64,000 nt of DNA from CAVPGP01 sp963704025 (GTDB lineage Bacteria > Actinomycetota > Thermoleophilia > Gaiellales > Gaiellaceae): NCBI GenBank assembly GCA_963704025.1, contig CAVPGP010000003.1:647915-711914 (forward strand), written 5' to 3'. Positions within the stretch are counted from its first letter, which is position 1. Each line of letters starts with the position of its first letter. Positions 1 through 8,178 of the stretch are shown piece by piece. The notes under the pieces were generated by a model that was not told the origin of the DNA, searched no databases, and saw only the letters and a list, made by a program, of their open reading frames with translations. A program made the translations under genes and the position numbers.

Positions 1-476
1 ACGTTCTCGGCGGTCAGCCCCATCGGGATGTAGACGTTCGCGATCGGCGCATCGTCGCCGAAGAGCGCCGGGTGCAGCTCCTCGTCCGAGCGCGGGTAGC
101 CGTTCACCTGCGTGATCGACTCGACGCCGGCGGCGACGTAGGCGTCTCCCTCGCCCGCCCTGATCGCGTGGAACGCCATCCGGATCGTCTGCAGCGAGGA
201 GGCGCAGAAGCGGTTGACCGTCGTGCCCGGCACCGTCGCAGGCAGCCCGGCCAGCAGCGCGGCGCGCCGGCCGAGGTTCATCCCCTGCCTCTCCTGCGGA
301 AAGCCGCAGCCGACCATGACGTCGACGATCTCCTCCTCCGGCAGCCCCGGAGCCTTGTCGAGGGCCGACCGGATCGCGAACGCGACGAGGTCGTCCGGAC
401 GCGCGTCCACGAGCGACCCCTTGGCGGCGCGCCCGATCGGCGTCCGCGCGGCGGAGACGATCACGGCCTCAGGCAT
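1..476 (-). CDS. Thiolase (acetyl-CoA acyltransferase), C-terminus off window
   Basis: Thiolase, cleaving 3-ketoacyl-CoA to acetyl-CoA or running the reverse condensation in the cytosol. The visible N-terminal 158 residues start MPEAVIVSAARTPIGRA, the classic thiolase opening. The active-site cysteine that carries the acyl group lies in NRFCASSLQ near residue 90, followed by the conserved AGGVESITQ-like stretch (here AAGVESITQ). The ATG overlaps the end of the MaoC gene by 8 bp, so the gene is translationally linked and is the last visible member of the minus-strand uptake/beta-oxidation operon. The family is certain. Substrate chain length cannot be read from this half. Confidence 0.93.
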   Translation of the reverse strand, partial: MPEAVIVSAARTPIGRAAKGSLVDARPDDLVAFAIRSALDKAPGLPEEEIVDVMVGCGFPQERQGMNLGRRAALLAGLPATVPGTTVNRFCASSLQTIRMAFHAIRAGEGDAYVAAGVESITQVNGYPRSDEELHPALFGDDAPIANVYIPMGLTAEN

Positions 477-933
477 TCGGATCGCCCGCCGCCATGTAGA
501 CGACCTCGCCGACGAGAGCCGGCTTCTCCTGGCCCTCCACCTCGATCTGAACTCCAACGAAGTAGACGACACCCGGCCCCCTCCGCTCGGCGCGGAGCAG
601 CTTGGCGTGCAGCCGCACCCGCGAGCCCGACGGCACGGGTGCGGTGAAGCGGACCTTCTCCGTCCCGTAGTTGACGCCCATGACGGCGTCGCTGACCGAG
701 ATTACCTCGCTCAGCAGCATCGGCAGCAGCGCCAGCGTCAGGTAGCCGTGTGCGACGGTGCCGCCGAACGGCCCCTGCGCGGCCATCTCCGGGTCGACGT
801 GGATCCACTGGTGATCTCCCGTCGCCGCCGCGAAGAGGTTGATCTTCTCCTGGTCGATCTCGTGCCACGAGCTCGTACCGAGCTCGCGCTCGCCGGTTGT
901 CTCGAGCTCGCCGAGCGTCAGGGTCGTCGTCAT
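469..933 (-). CDS. MaoC-like (R)-enoyl-CoA hydratase/dehydratase
   Basis: A 154-residue single hot-dog protein of the MaoC hydratase type, which adds or removes water at the 2,3 position of acyl-CoA. The hydratase motif is visible around residues 36-60: AAATGDHQWIHVDPE, with the catalytic Asp and His, then GPFGGTVAHGYLTL. It overlaps the stop of the acyl-CoA synthetase gene by 4 bp and the thiolase start by 8 bp. With the adjacent SDR and thiolase it supplies the hydration step of a beta-oxidation-like sequence. The length is normal for a stand-alone MaoC domain. Confidence 0.9.
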   Translation of the reverse strand: MTTTLTLGELETTGERELGTSSWHEIDQEKINLFAAATGDHQWIHVDPEMAAQGPFGGTVAHGYLTLALLPMLLSEVISVSDAVMGVNYGTEKVRFTAPVPSGSRVRLHAKLLRAERRGPGVVYFVGVQIEVEGQEKPALVGEVVYMAAGDPNA

Positions 934-2417
934 CTGGATGCTCCTTCGTGGGTGGGCAAGAGCGCGCGCAGCGCCTTCCGGTCGACCTTGCCGACCGGCG
1001 TCAGCGGGAGCGCGGGGAGGACGTGGATCTCACGGGGATACTTGTACCCGCCCAGCCGCTCCTTGCCGAAGGCGACCAGCTCGTGGACGGAGGCGTCGGC
1101 GGCGAGCGTCACGAACGCGACGACCTCCTCGCCGTGCACGGCGTCGGGCCGGCCGACCACCGAGGCCGTCGCGACGGCCGGGTGCTCGACGAGCGCCTCC
1201 TCGACGTCGCGCGGATAGACGTTGAAGCCGCCGCGGATGATCAGATCCTTCTTGCGGTCGACGATCGTCAGATAGCCGTCCGCGTCGAGGCGTCCGATGT
1301 CCCCGGTCCGGAGCCAGCCGTCGCGGATCGTCTCGGCGGTGAGCCCTGGCGCGTTCCAGTAGCCGGCCATCACGGTCGCCGACCGGATCGCGACCTCTCC
1401 TGGCTCGTCCGTGGCGACGTCGTCGCCCGCGTCGTCGACGATGCGGATCTGCGCCCCGGGGGCGGCGAGGCCGACGGTCCCCGGCCGGGCGCGCCCGGGC
1501 GGGCTCGAGGTGGCGAGGCCGCACGACTCGGTCAGGCCGTAGCCCTCGCGGATCTCGAGCCCTGGCACCCGGCGCGAGAGCTCGGCGTGCGCCTCCCCAG
1601 AGAGCGGCGCCGCGCCCGAGACGATGAATCTGAGCCCGGAGAGGTCGTACTCCTCGAGCGGCTGGGCCAGCAGCAGCTGGATCATCGACGGCACGACGGC
1701 CGCGATCTGGATCCGGTGCTCCTCGGCCAGCCGGAGCCAGCCCTCGGCGTCGAACCAGCGCATCAAGACGGACTCCGGCGCCTCCGGCTCGTGCAGCCCG
1801 ACGGCGAGCACGAGCAGGCCGTACACGTGGGCCAGCGGCAGCGCCGTCAGCCCGCGGACGATCCCCGGGTGGTTGCCGGCCTCCTGGCCGCGGCGGCCCG
1901 CCTCCCAGAGGCTCGCGTGCGTGAGCATGACGCCCTTGGAGCGGCCCGTCGTCCCGCCCGTGTAGACGAGGGCGGCGAGGTCGTCGTCGCCGCGCGGGAC
2001 GATCTCGCCCGCGTCGGTCCGCTCCAGCTCCTCGATCGGAACGATGCGCACCGCGGTGCCCTCGCAGGCGCGCTCGACCGTGTCGTGGAACGCGGCGGAC
2101 GTGATCGCCGCGGCAGGCTCCGCATCCAGCACGATCCGGCGGAGCTCCTCCGCCGTGAGGAGGAAGATCACCGGCGTCGCCACGGCTCCCGCGCGCCAGA
2201 TCGCGTGGTATGCGACGCCGACGTCGGGCGAGTTCTCCATCATCACCACGACCCGGTCGCCGGGGCCGACCCCGGCCGCGGCGAGGCCTGCGGCGGCGCG
2301 CGCGGAGCGGTCGAGGAGCTCGCCGGAGCGGTGCCAGGTGCCCTCGAAGCAGAGCGCGTCGTAGTCGCCGCGGCTCTCGTACGCCGCCTCGGCGAGCCAC
2401 GCCAAATTCCGTGTCAC
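930..2417 (-). CDS. Acyl-CoA synthetase (AMP-forming ligase)
   Basis: ANL-superfamily ligase of 495 residues that activates a carboxylic acid to its CoA thioester through an acyl-adenylate. The P-loop-like AMP motif YTGGTTGRSKGV is near residue 160, the YGLTES motif near 300, the hinge TGDIGRLDADGY near 375 and the catalytic-lysine region PLTPVGKVDRKAL near the C-terminus. It starts at GTG and ends 4 bp inside the MaoC gene. The next gene upstream in the operon, the SDR, ends 24 bp before it. Its place after a complete branched-chain-type ABC importer suggests that the imported compound is a carboxylate activated here. The substrate is unknown. Confidence 0.92.
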   Translation of the reverse strand: MTRNLAWLAEAAYESRGDYDALCFEGTWHRSGELLDRSARAAAGLAAAGVGPGDRVVVMMENSPDVGVAYHAIWRAGAVATPVIFLLTAEELRRIVLDAEPAAAITSAAFHDTVERACEGTAVRIVPIEELERTDAGEIVPRGDDDLAALVYTGGTTGRSKGVMLTHASLWEAGRRGQEAGNHPGIVRGLTALPLAHVYGLLVLAVGLHEPEAPESVLMRWFDAEGWLRLAEEHRIQIAAVVPSMIQLLLAQPLEEYDLSGLRFIVSGAAPLSGEAHAELSRRVPGLEIREGYGLTESCGLATSSPPGRARPGTVGLAAPGAQIRIVDDAGDDVATDEPGEVAIRSATVMAGYWNAPGLTAETIRDGWLRTGDIGRLDADGYLTIVDRKKDLIIRGGFNVYPRDVEEALVEHPAVATASVVGRPDAVHGEEVVAFVTLAADASVHELVAFGKERLGGYKYPREIHVLPALPLTPVGKVDRKALRALLPTHEGASR

Positions 2418-2441
2418 AGCTTCCGTGTCACCGCTTCCAGC

Positions 2442-3374
2442 TCACGGCGTCCGCATCGACTGGCCGCCGGCCCTCTGCATCGAGGCGATCATCCCCGCGG
2501 GAGCCGCGCCGTCGGGGAACCGCGCCACGAGCTCCTCGAGCAGGTCGTCCGGCTCCCAGCCGGCTTCCCGGAGGAAGAGCTCGCCCGCGTCCCAGGGCGT
2601 GAGGGCGTTGACCGCACCGCCGTAGACGAAGAAGACCTGGCCGGTGATGTGCTGCGCCGCGTCGGCGCAGAGCGCGACGACGATGGGACTGTTGTGCGCG
2701 GGGTCGAGCGGATCGAAGCCCTCCGGTGCCGGCAGCTCGCCGAACGCCGACTCGGTCATCCGCGTGCGCGCGTTGGGTGCCAGGCAGTTGACGGTGACGC
2801 CGTAGCGGCCGAGCTCCTGCGCGGCGATCAGCGTCAGGCCGGCGATGCCTGCCTTTGCGGCGCCGTAGTTCGCCTGGCCGACGTTGCCGAAGACCCCGGA
2901 GGGGCTGGACGTGTTGATCACGCGCCCGCGCACCTCGTGGCCCGCCTTCGAGCGGTCGCGCCAGTGGCCGGCCGCGTGGCGGAGCGGTGCGAAGTGCCCC
3001 TTCAGGTGCACCGCGATCACGGCGTCCCACTCGGCCTCCTCCATGTTCACGAGCATCCGGTCGCGGAGGATGCCTGCGTTCAAGACGAGGATGTCGAGCA
3101 GCCCGAACGACTCGACCGCCTGGTCGACCAGCCGTCTCGCGCCCTCGAAGTCCGCCACGTTCTCCCCGTTCGCGACCGCCTCGCCGCCGAGCGCCTCGAT
3201 CTCCGCCACGACCTGCTGCGCGGGGGAGACGTCCTCGCCCTCCCCGGCCAGCGAGCCGCCGAGGTCGTTGACGACGATTCTCGCGCCCGCCCGCGCGAGC
3301 GCCAGTGCGTGCTCGCGGCCGATGCCGCGGCCTGCGCCGGTGACGATTGCGACCTTCCCCTCGAGCGACGGCAT
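2442..3374 (-). CDS. SDR 3-hydroxyacyl-CoA dehydrogenase-like oxidoreductase
   Basis: Short-chain dehydrogenase of 310 residues. It has the NAD(P)-binding TGAGRGIG near residue 12, the NDLGG motif near 37 that marks the multifunctional-enzyme-type 2 (17-beta-HSD4-like) branch, NAGI near 107 and the catalytic YGAAK (Tyr/Lys) near 175. That branch oxidises 3-hydroxyacyl-CoA, which suits a gene between an importer and a synthetase, hydratase and thiolase. The ATG is preceded by an AGAGGAG ribosome site. The tail of about 60 residues after the Rossmann fold is longer than in minimal SDRs. Family certain, exact substrate not. Confidence 0.88.
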   Translation of the reverse strand: MPSLEGKVAIVTGAGRGIGREHALALARAGARIVVNDLGGSLAGEGEDVSPAQQVVAEIEALGGEAVANGENVADFEGARRLVDQAVESFGLLDILVLNAGILRDRMLVNMEEAEWDAVIAVHLKGHFAPLRHAAGHWRDRSKAGHEVRGRVINTSSPSGVFGNVGQANYGAAKAGIAGLTLIAAQELGRYGVTVNCLAPNARTRMTESAFGELPAPEGFDPLDPAHNSPIVVALCADAAQHITGQVFFVYGGAVNALTPWDAGELFLREAGWEPDDLLEELVARFPDGAAPAGMIASMQRAGGQSMRTP

Positions 3375-3392
3375 CGCAGACTCCTCTCGTGA

Positions 3393-3428
3393 GACCGCGG
3401 GGCCGGCGAATGGCCGGCCCCGCGGGTC
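3393..3428 (-). terminator. Hairpin between substrate-binding protein and SDR genes
   Basis: Perfect 11-bp stem GCGGGGCCGGC/GCCGGCCCCGC with a 5-nt loop, extended by about 4 further pairs. It lies in the 74-bp gap between the binding-protein gene and the SDR gene and has no U-run. It may be an attenuator or 3'-stabilising stem that lets the abundant binding-protein mRNA exceed the downstream enzymes. Confidence 0.6.
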
Positions 3429-3448
3429 GTGATCCGTTTCGGGAGCGG

Positions 3449-4696
3449 CTACTTGCCGCGCCCGTTGATCAGCGGGCCGAACGTGTTCCAGAGCCCGTTG
3501 TTGTAGCGCTGGAGCTTCACCTGGGAGATCGGGAAGCGGTCGTTGGCCGACGTCTTGACCGTGACGCCCGGGAGCGAGAACGGGTTCGTCCAGCTCATCT
3601 TCTGCGCGGCCGCGAGGAGCGACGCGCGCGTCGGGTTCTTGCCGGCTGCGTAGAGCAGCTGCACCGCGTCGTACGCCTTGGAGACCCCGTAGTAGACGAG
3701 GGCGTCGTTGGCGTTCGCGGTCGGGGCGTACTTGGCGATGATCTTCTTGTAGAGGATGACCGCCGGATCCTTCGCCCACAACGGGCTTGCCGGATCCTTG
3801 CCGTAGGCGACGCTCACCGAACCGTTCACGAGGTCGGCGCCCGCGTTCTGGACGGCCAGCTTCATGAACGTGTCGGTCGCCGACACGGAGTTGAGGTAGA
3901 TGTTGTCCGGCTTGTAGCTGAGCGCCTTCATGGTCGCGTAGGTCTGGATCGTCTTCGCCGGCGTGGCGAAGATGCACAGGATGTCTGCGCCAGATGCCTT
4001 CAGCGCAGCGACCTGCTGGCCGACGCTCGGAGCGGTGACCTCGAAGCGCTGCGTCGAGACGATGTTCGACTGCTTCGGGCCCAGCCCCGCCTTGAGGCCG
4101 TCCAGGTAGTCGTTGCCGTACGAGTCGTTCTGGAGGATCACGGCGATCTTCTTCGTCCCCTGGTTGGCGACGATGTACTTGCCGTAGATCGCGCCCTCGG
4201 CCTGGTAGTCGGGCTGCCAGCCCATCGTGTACGGATACTGCGTGAACTGCGAGCCGAACTCGGTTGCCCCGGTCGAGACGAACATCTGGGGAACCTTCTG
4301 GTCGTTCAGGTAGTTCCGCACCGCCTCCTGCGGCTCAGTGCCGAGGCCGCCGAAGAGCGCGAAGACCTTGTCCTGCTCGACGAGCTTGCGCGTCTGCTGG
4401 ACGGTGTTCGCGGGGTTGTAGCCGTCGTCGTAGTAGATCCACTTGATCTGCCGTCCACGGACGCCGCGCTTCTTGTCGACGGCCGCGCGACGTGCGTTCG
4501 CGTACGAGAAATACGCCTTCATCCCGACAGGGATGGGCGCGTAGGACGAAGCCGGACCGCTGAGCGGGAACGTCCCGCCGAGCGTGATCACCCGCGAGTT
4601 GATGCCGGGGTCGGCCTTCGAACTCGCCAGCGCGGCGACGCTGGCCACTGCCGCCGCAAGCGCTACGGCGACGAGCAGGGTCAACCTCTTTTTCAT
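3449..4696 (-). CDS. Branched-chain amino-acid-type ABC substrate-binding protein
   Basis: Periplasmic-binding-fold protein (LivK/Peripla_BP_6 type) of 415 residues, the extracytoplasmic receptor for the LivHMGF importer encoded immediately upstream in the same operon. It has a signal peptide (MKKR, then an Ala/Val-rich core of about 20 residues) and the family opening ITLGGTFPLSGPAS. Unusually for a Gram-positive lineage there is no lipobox cysteine after the signal core, so it is not an obvious lipoprotein. The start has an AAGGAGAG ribosome site, and the stop of livM overlaps the ATG (ATGA). The ligand could be an amino acid, amide, or aromatic or aliphatic acid. The downstream CoA-ester genes favour a carboxylate. 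Confidence 0.9.
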   Translation of the reverse strand: MKKRLTLLVAVALAAAVASVAALASSKADPGINSRVITLGGTFPLSGPASSYAPIPVGMKAYFSYANARRAAVDKKRGVRGRQIKWIYYDDGYNPANTVQQTRKLVEQDKVFALFGGLGTEPQEAVRNYLNDQKVPQMFVSTGATEFGSQFTQYPYTMGWQPDYQAEGAIYGKYIVANQGTKKIAVILQNDSYGNDYLDGLKAGLGPKQSNIVSTQRFEVTAPSVGQQVAALKASGADILCIFATPAKTIQTYATMKALSYKPDNIYLNSVSATDTFMKLAVQNAGADLVNGSVSVAYGKDPASPLWAKDPAVILYKKIIAKYAPTANANDALVYYGVSKAYDAVQLLYAAGKNPTRASLLAAAQKMSWTNPFSLPGVTVKTSANDRFPISQVKLQRYNNGLWNTFGPLINGRGK

Positions 4697-5724
4697 GCTT
4701 CTCTCCTTGCCGAAATGACCTGACCGGGGACGTCTGTGCCGCCCCGACTATAGAACCGGCGTTCCAAACCGCGAAATGCCGAGCCGAGGAGACCTGCGAC
4801 CCCGGTAGGTATGACGTACAGAATCAAAAGAAGGATGATGCCGTAGACGACGGCCGGCGCCCCCGCGGCCTTGGCATCGAGGTGGAGGCCCAGCGGGCTT
4901 TGCACCTTGTCGAGGATGTCCGGGGAATAAATCGGTATGTACTCGATGAAGAGCGCGCCGACAATGACCCCGCCGAGGGAGCCGAGCCCGCCGACGACGA
5001 CGCCCGTGAGCAGCAGGATCGAGAGGCTGACGGGGAACGTGTCGGGGTTGACGAACGCCACCGCCATCGCGTACAGGGAGCCCGCCACGCCCGCGTAGAA
5101 GGCAGAGATGCCGAAGGCGAGCGTCTTCGTCCTCGGCAGGTTGATGCCGGAGGAGACGGCCGCGATCTCCGACTCCCGCACCGTCCGGAAGGCGCGGCCG
5201 AGCTTCCCGCGCAGCAAGAGCCAGGCGAGCACGAAGAGCGCGCCCGCGATCGGCCACGTGATCACGTACGCCTGGTGGCCGTTCAGGATCCGGGTCAGCG
5301 GCATTCCGCCGCCGCCGCCCGTGAAGTCGGGGAAGCGCTTGGCGAGCGAGATGAGCGCCACCGGGATCGCGAACGTCGCGAGCGCGAGGTAGGCGCCGCG
5401 CAGCCGCAGCGCGGGGAACCCGAACAGGTAGCCGACGACCCCGGCGACGATGCCGGCGACGGGGATCGTGAGCAGGTCGTTCCAGCCGTGGTTGACGCTG
5501 AGGATGGCCGTCGTGTACGCGCCGATCATCATGAAGCCGCCCTGGCCGAGCGAGATCAGGCCGGAGTAGCCGGTAAGGATGTTCAGCCCGAGCGCGGCGA
5601 TGAAGTAGATCCCGACGTAGGCGAACTGGAACTCGCGGAAGTCCGTCAGGACGAGCGGCAGCAGGGCGATGATCGCCGCGACGACGAGGAAGCCCGCCAC
5701 GTCGAAGGGGATGCGGCGGCGCAT
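4693..5724 (-). CDS. livM: Branched-chain-type ABC transporter permease LivM
   Basis: Inner-membrane permease of 343 residues with about eight to nine hydrophobic segments and the LivM hallmarks NILTGYSGLISLGQGGFMM-like around residues 48-66 and a GGLGSLGGVIVGA loop near 265, the EAA-like contact with the ATPases. The start ATG overlaps the livH stop (ATGA) and the stop overlaps the binding-protein start, so the five transport genes form one tightly coupled unit. Confidence 0.93.
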   Translation of the reverse strand: MRRRIPFDVAGFLVVAAIIALLPLVLTDFREFQFAYVGIYFIAALGLNILTGYSGLISLGQGGFMMIGAYTTAILSVNHGWNDLLTIPVAGIVAGVVGYLFGFPALRLRGAYLALATFAIPVALISLAKRFPDFTGGGGGMPLTRILNGHQAYVITWPIAGALFVLAWLLLRGKLGRAFRTVRESEIAAVSSGINLPRTKTLAFGISAFYAGVAGSLYAMAVAFVNPDTFPVSLSILLLTGVVVGGLGSLGGVIVGALFIEYIPIYSPDILDKVQSPLGLHLDAKAAGAPAVVYGIILLLILYVIPTGVAGLLGSAFRGLERRFYSRGGTDVPGQVISARREA

Positions 5725-6611
5725 CAGACGCGCCTCACCGCGACCGAGCCGAAGAGGCCGTTCGGCCGCAGGACGAGGACGAGGAGCAGGATCGCGAGCG
5801 CGACCGGCAGCTGCATCTCGGGCGTGATGAAGTGGACGTAGGTGCCGAGCAGGTTGATGGTGACGCCGAGCGTGAGCCCTCCGACGATCGCCCCGACGGG
5901 GCTCTCGATGCCGCCGAGCACCGCCGCCGCGAACGCGTAGATGAGGATCACCTGCATGAAGTTCGGCGTGAAGACGAAGAGCGCCGGTGCCGCCATCAGG
6001 CCCGCGATCGCGGACAGCACCGCCGCAAAGCCCCAGCCGATGGCGAACATCCAGGGCACCCGCACGCCCAGTAGCCGGCTCGCCTGCGGATTGATCGCCG
6101 AGGCGCGGAGCGCGAGGCCGAGCTTGGTGAAGCGGAAGAAGAGCCAGAGCACGATCACGCACCCGATCACCACGCAGATCACGCCCACGTTCTGCTTCGA
6201 GATCTGGACGCCGCCGATGTCCCAGCTCCCGTTCGGGAACGGGCTCGGCAGGATCTTCTCCTCCGGGCCCCAGATCCACGAGGCCAGGCCGTTCAGGATC
6301 AGGAGCAGGGCGATCGTCGCCATCACCACCGTCAGCTCGCCGCCTCGCTGCAGCGGTCGGATCACGGTCTGCTGGATGGCCATGCCGCCGAAGAACGAGA
6401 TCACCAGCGTGAGCGCGAACGCGGGCCAGTACGACATGCCGTGGTGCGTGATCAGCGACCACGCGATGTAGGTGGCGAACATCCCGATCTCGCCCTGGGC
6501 AAAGTTGATCACGTGCGTCGAGCGGTAGATGAGGACGAGCGCGAGCGCGAGGCTCGCGTAGATCGACCCGTCGGCGAGCCCTGCCACCACCTGCTGGAAG
6601 AACTGCTGCAC
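5724..6611 (-). CDS. livH: Branched-chain-type ABC transporter permease LivH
   Basis: Permease of 295 residues with about eight membrane spans. The family motif NFAQGEIGMFATY lies near residue 35, and AAAVLGGIESPVGAIVGG near 225 is the cytoplasmic loop that contacts the LivG/LivF ATPases. It forms the heterodimeric channel with LivM. It begins 17 bp after the livF stop and ends overlapping livM. Confidence 0.93.
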   Translation of the reverse strand: MQQFFQQVVAGLADGSIYASLALALVLIYRSTHVINFAQGEIGMFATYIAWSLITHHGMSYWPAFALTLVISFFGGMAIQQTVIRPLQRGGELTVVMATIALLLILNGLASWIWGPEEKILPSPFPNGSWDIGGVQISKQNVGVICVVIGCVIVLWLFFRFTKLGLALRASAINPQASRLLGVRVPWMFAIGWGFAAVLSAIAGLMAAPALFVFTPNFMQVILIYAFAAAVLGGIESPVGAIVGGLTLGVTINLLGTYVHFITPEMQLPVALAILLLVLVLRPNGLFGSVAVRRV

Positions 6612-6628
6612 TAGCGAGGCACCTCTCT

Positions 6629-7336
6629 CTAGTACCCCAGGTAGCTCGTTCGGATTCCCTCGTCCTTTGCGAGCTCGCTGCTCTCGCCCGACAGGGCGAT
6701 GCGGCCGACCTCGAGGACGTAGGCGCGGTTGGAGACGTCGAGCGCGACCGTCGCGTTCTGCTCGACCACGAGGAAGGTGACGCCGTTCTCCCGATTCAGC
6801 TCGCGGACGAGGTCGAAGAACGCCTGCACCACGAGTGGCGCGAGCCCGAGCGACGGCTCGTCCAGCAGCACGACCCGCGGGCGGCCCACGAGCGCCCGGG
6901 CGAGGGCGAGCATCTGCTGCTCGCCGCCCGAGAGAGTGCCTGCCTGCTGGCCCCGGCGGTCCCAGAGCCAGGGCAGCCGCTCGCGCTGCTGCTCGAGGTC
7001 GGCCTGCACGGCCTTGCGGTCCCGCCGCAGGTACGCGCCCATCCGCAGGTTCTCCCAGACGGTCAGGTCGCCGAGGATGCCGCGGCCTTCCGGGACGTGC
7101 GTGATGCCGACGCGCGCGACGGCCTCGGCGGTGCGCGGCAGGGGCTTGCCGTCGAAGACGAGCGTCCCCGAGCGCTTGACGGTGCCGGAGACGGCGCGGA
7201 GCGTGGTCGTCTTGCCGGCGCCGTTCGCGCCCAGGAGCGAGACGACCTCACCGTCGTCGACCGAGAGCGAGACGTCGTGCAGCGCCGTCAGCGGCCCGTA
7301 GCGCGCGGAGACGTCGCGCAGCTCAAGCAGCGGCAT
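6629..7336 (-). CDS. livF: ABC transporter ATPase LivF
   Basis: ATP-binding subunit of 235 residues. Walker A GANGAGKTT is near residue 35, the signature LSGGEQQ near 138, Walker B VVLLDEPS near 158 and the switch histidine region about 30 residues later is replaced by VVEQN, as in LivF proteins generally. The first 14 bp overlap the end of livG. It couples ATP hydrolysis to LivHM together with LivG. Confidence 0.94.
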   Translation of the reverse strand: MPLLELRDVSARYGPLTALHDVSLSVDDGEVVSLLGANGAGKTTTLRAVSGTVKRSGTLVFDGKPLPRTAEAVARVGITHVPEGRGILGDLTVWENLRMGAYLRRDRKAVQADLEQQRERLPWLWDRRGQQAGTLSGGEQQMLALARALVGRPRVVLLDEPSLGLAPLVVQAFFDLVRELNRENGVTFLVVEQNATVALDVSNRAYVLEVGRIALSGESSELAKDEGIRTSYLGY

Positions 7337-8057
7337 GCTCGCCCCCGAGGTACGCCTCGATGACGGCGGGGTTGGCCCGCACCTCGGTGGGCGTCCCGTC
7401 CGCGATCGTGCGGCCGAAGTTGAGCACGTGCACGTGGTCGGAGATCGACATGACGAGGTTCATGTGGTGCTCGACGAGCAAGATCGAGAGCGCGAAGTCC
7501 CGCTTCATCGCCGTGATCAGCGCGCTCAGCTCCTGCACCTCGGAGTGCGTCAGCCCGCCCGCCGGCTCGTCGAGCAGGAGCAGACGGGGACGCGAGATCA
7601 GCGCGCGGGCGATCTCGACGCGCTTCAACGTCCCGAACGGCAGGCCGGCGGCGTACCGTCCCGCTAGGTCCTGCAGGCCGAGGTACTCGAGGATGGAGGA
7701 CGACTCGCTGCGCGCCTGCGCGTCTCCGCGGCGACCGATCTTCGTGTGCGCGCCGACGAGCACGTTGTCCAGCACCGTCATCTGCCGGCAGAGCGCGAGA
7801 TTCTGGAACGTGCGGGCGATCCCGAGCCTGACGATCCCGTGCGCGGGCACCTTGAGCAGGTTCGTGCCGTCGAACGTCACGGTGCCGGCGTCGGGCTGGT
7901 AGAGCCGCGTGATCACGTTGAACGCCGTGGTCTTGCCGGCGCCGTTCGGGCCGATCAACCCGGCGATCTCGCCCTCCTCCACGGTCAGCGACAGGTCGTC
8001 GAGCGCGACGATGCCGCCGAAGCGCCGCGTGACACCTGCGAGGGTGAGCAGCCCCAT
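7323..8057 (-). CDS. livG: ABC transporter ATPase LivG
   Basis: First gene of the minus-strand operon and the second ATP-binding subunit, 244 residues. Walker A GPNGAGKTT is near residue 36 and Walker B LLLLDEPAGGL near 170, with the LivG-type insert (FQNLALCRQMTVLDN) after the Q-loop. The signature region reads LPFGTLKRVEIA, the LivG form of the LSGGQ motif. Transcription probably starts a few bases before the ATG, since a good -35/-10 pair ends 9 nt upstream. Confidence 0.94.
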   Translation of the reverse strand: MGLLTLAGVTRRFGGIVALDDLSLTVEEGEIAGLIGPNGAGKTTAFNVITRLYQPDAGTVTFDGTNLLKVPAHGIVRLGIARTFQNLALCRQMTVLDNVLVGAHTKIGRRGDAQARSESSSILEYLGLQDLAGRYAAGLPFGTLKRVEIARALISRPRLLLLDEPAGGLTHSEVQELSALITAMKRDFALSILLVEHHMNLVMSISDHVHVLNFGRTIADGTPTEVRANPAVIEAYLGGEHAAA

Positions 8058-8066
8058 GAGGCGCCG

Positions 8067-8096
8067 ATCTTACGGCCGTGGAGCAGACGTTGACAA
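8067..8096 (-). promoter_or_regulatory. Promoter of the liv/beta-oxidation operon
   Basis: On the minus strand TTGTCA (8091-8096) and TAAGAT (8067-8072) are separated by 18 bp. The -10 box ends 9 nt before the livG ATG, so the 5' leader would be nearly absent. This is the only strong sigma-A-like promoter seen upstream of the nine-gene operon. Confidence 0.7.
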
Positions 8097-8166
8097 CGAG
8101 GTGCGGTTTACCGCGACTGAACCCCCGGCAGCCGGGTGCGCTCGAGTCCGCGGCGGCCCTCCGCGC

Positions 8167-8172
8167 TAGCGT
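8167..8172 (+). promoter_or_regulatory. Putative leaderless -10 box (TAGCGT)
   Basis: TAGCGT ends 6 nt before the GTG start of the NAD-epimerase gene with no Shine-Dalgarno between them, which would place transcription start at or next to the start codon. Confidence 0.5.
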
Positions 8173-8178
8173 GCTCCC

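Noticed and set aside
897..3392. An 831-codon plus-strand open frame opposite the acyl-CoA synthetase and SDR genes
   Set aside because: It is an antisense frame kept open by high GC, rich in Arg/Ala/Gly with no domain, and the minus-strand genes carry complete enzyme motifs.
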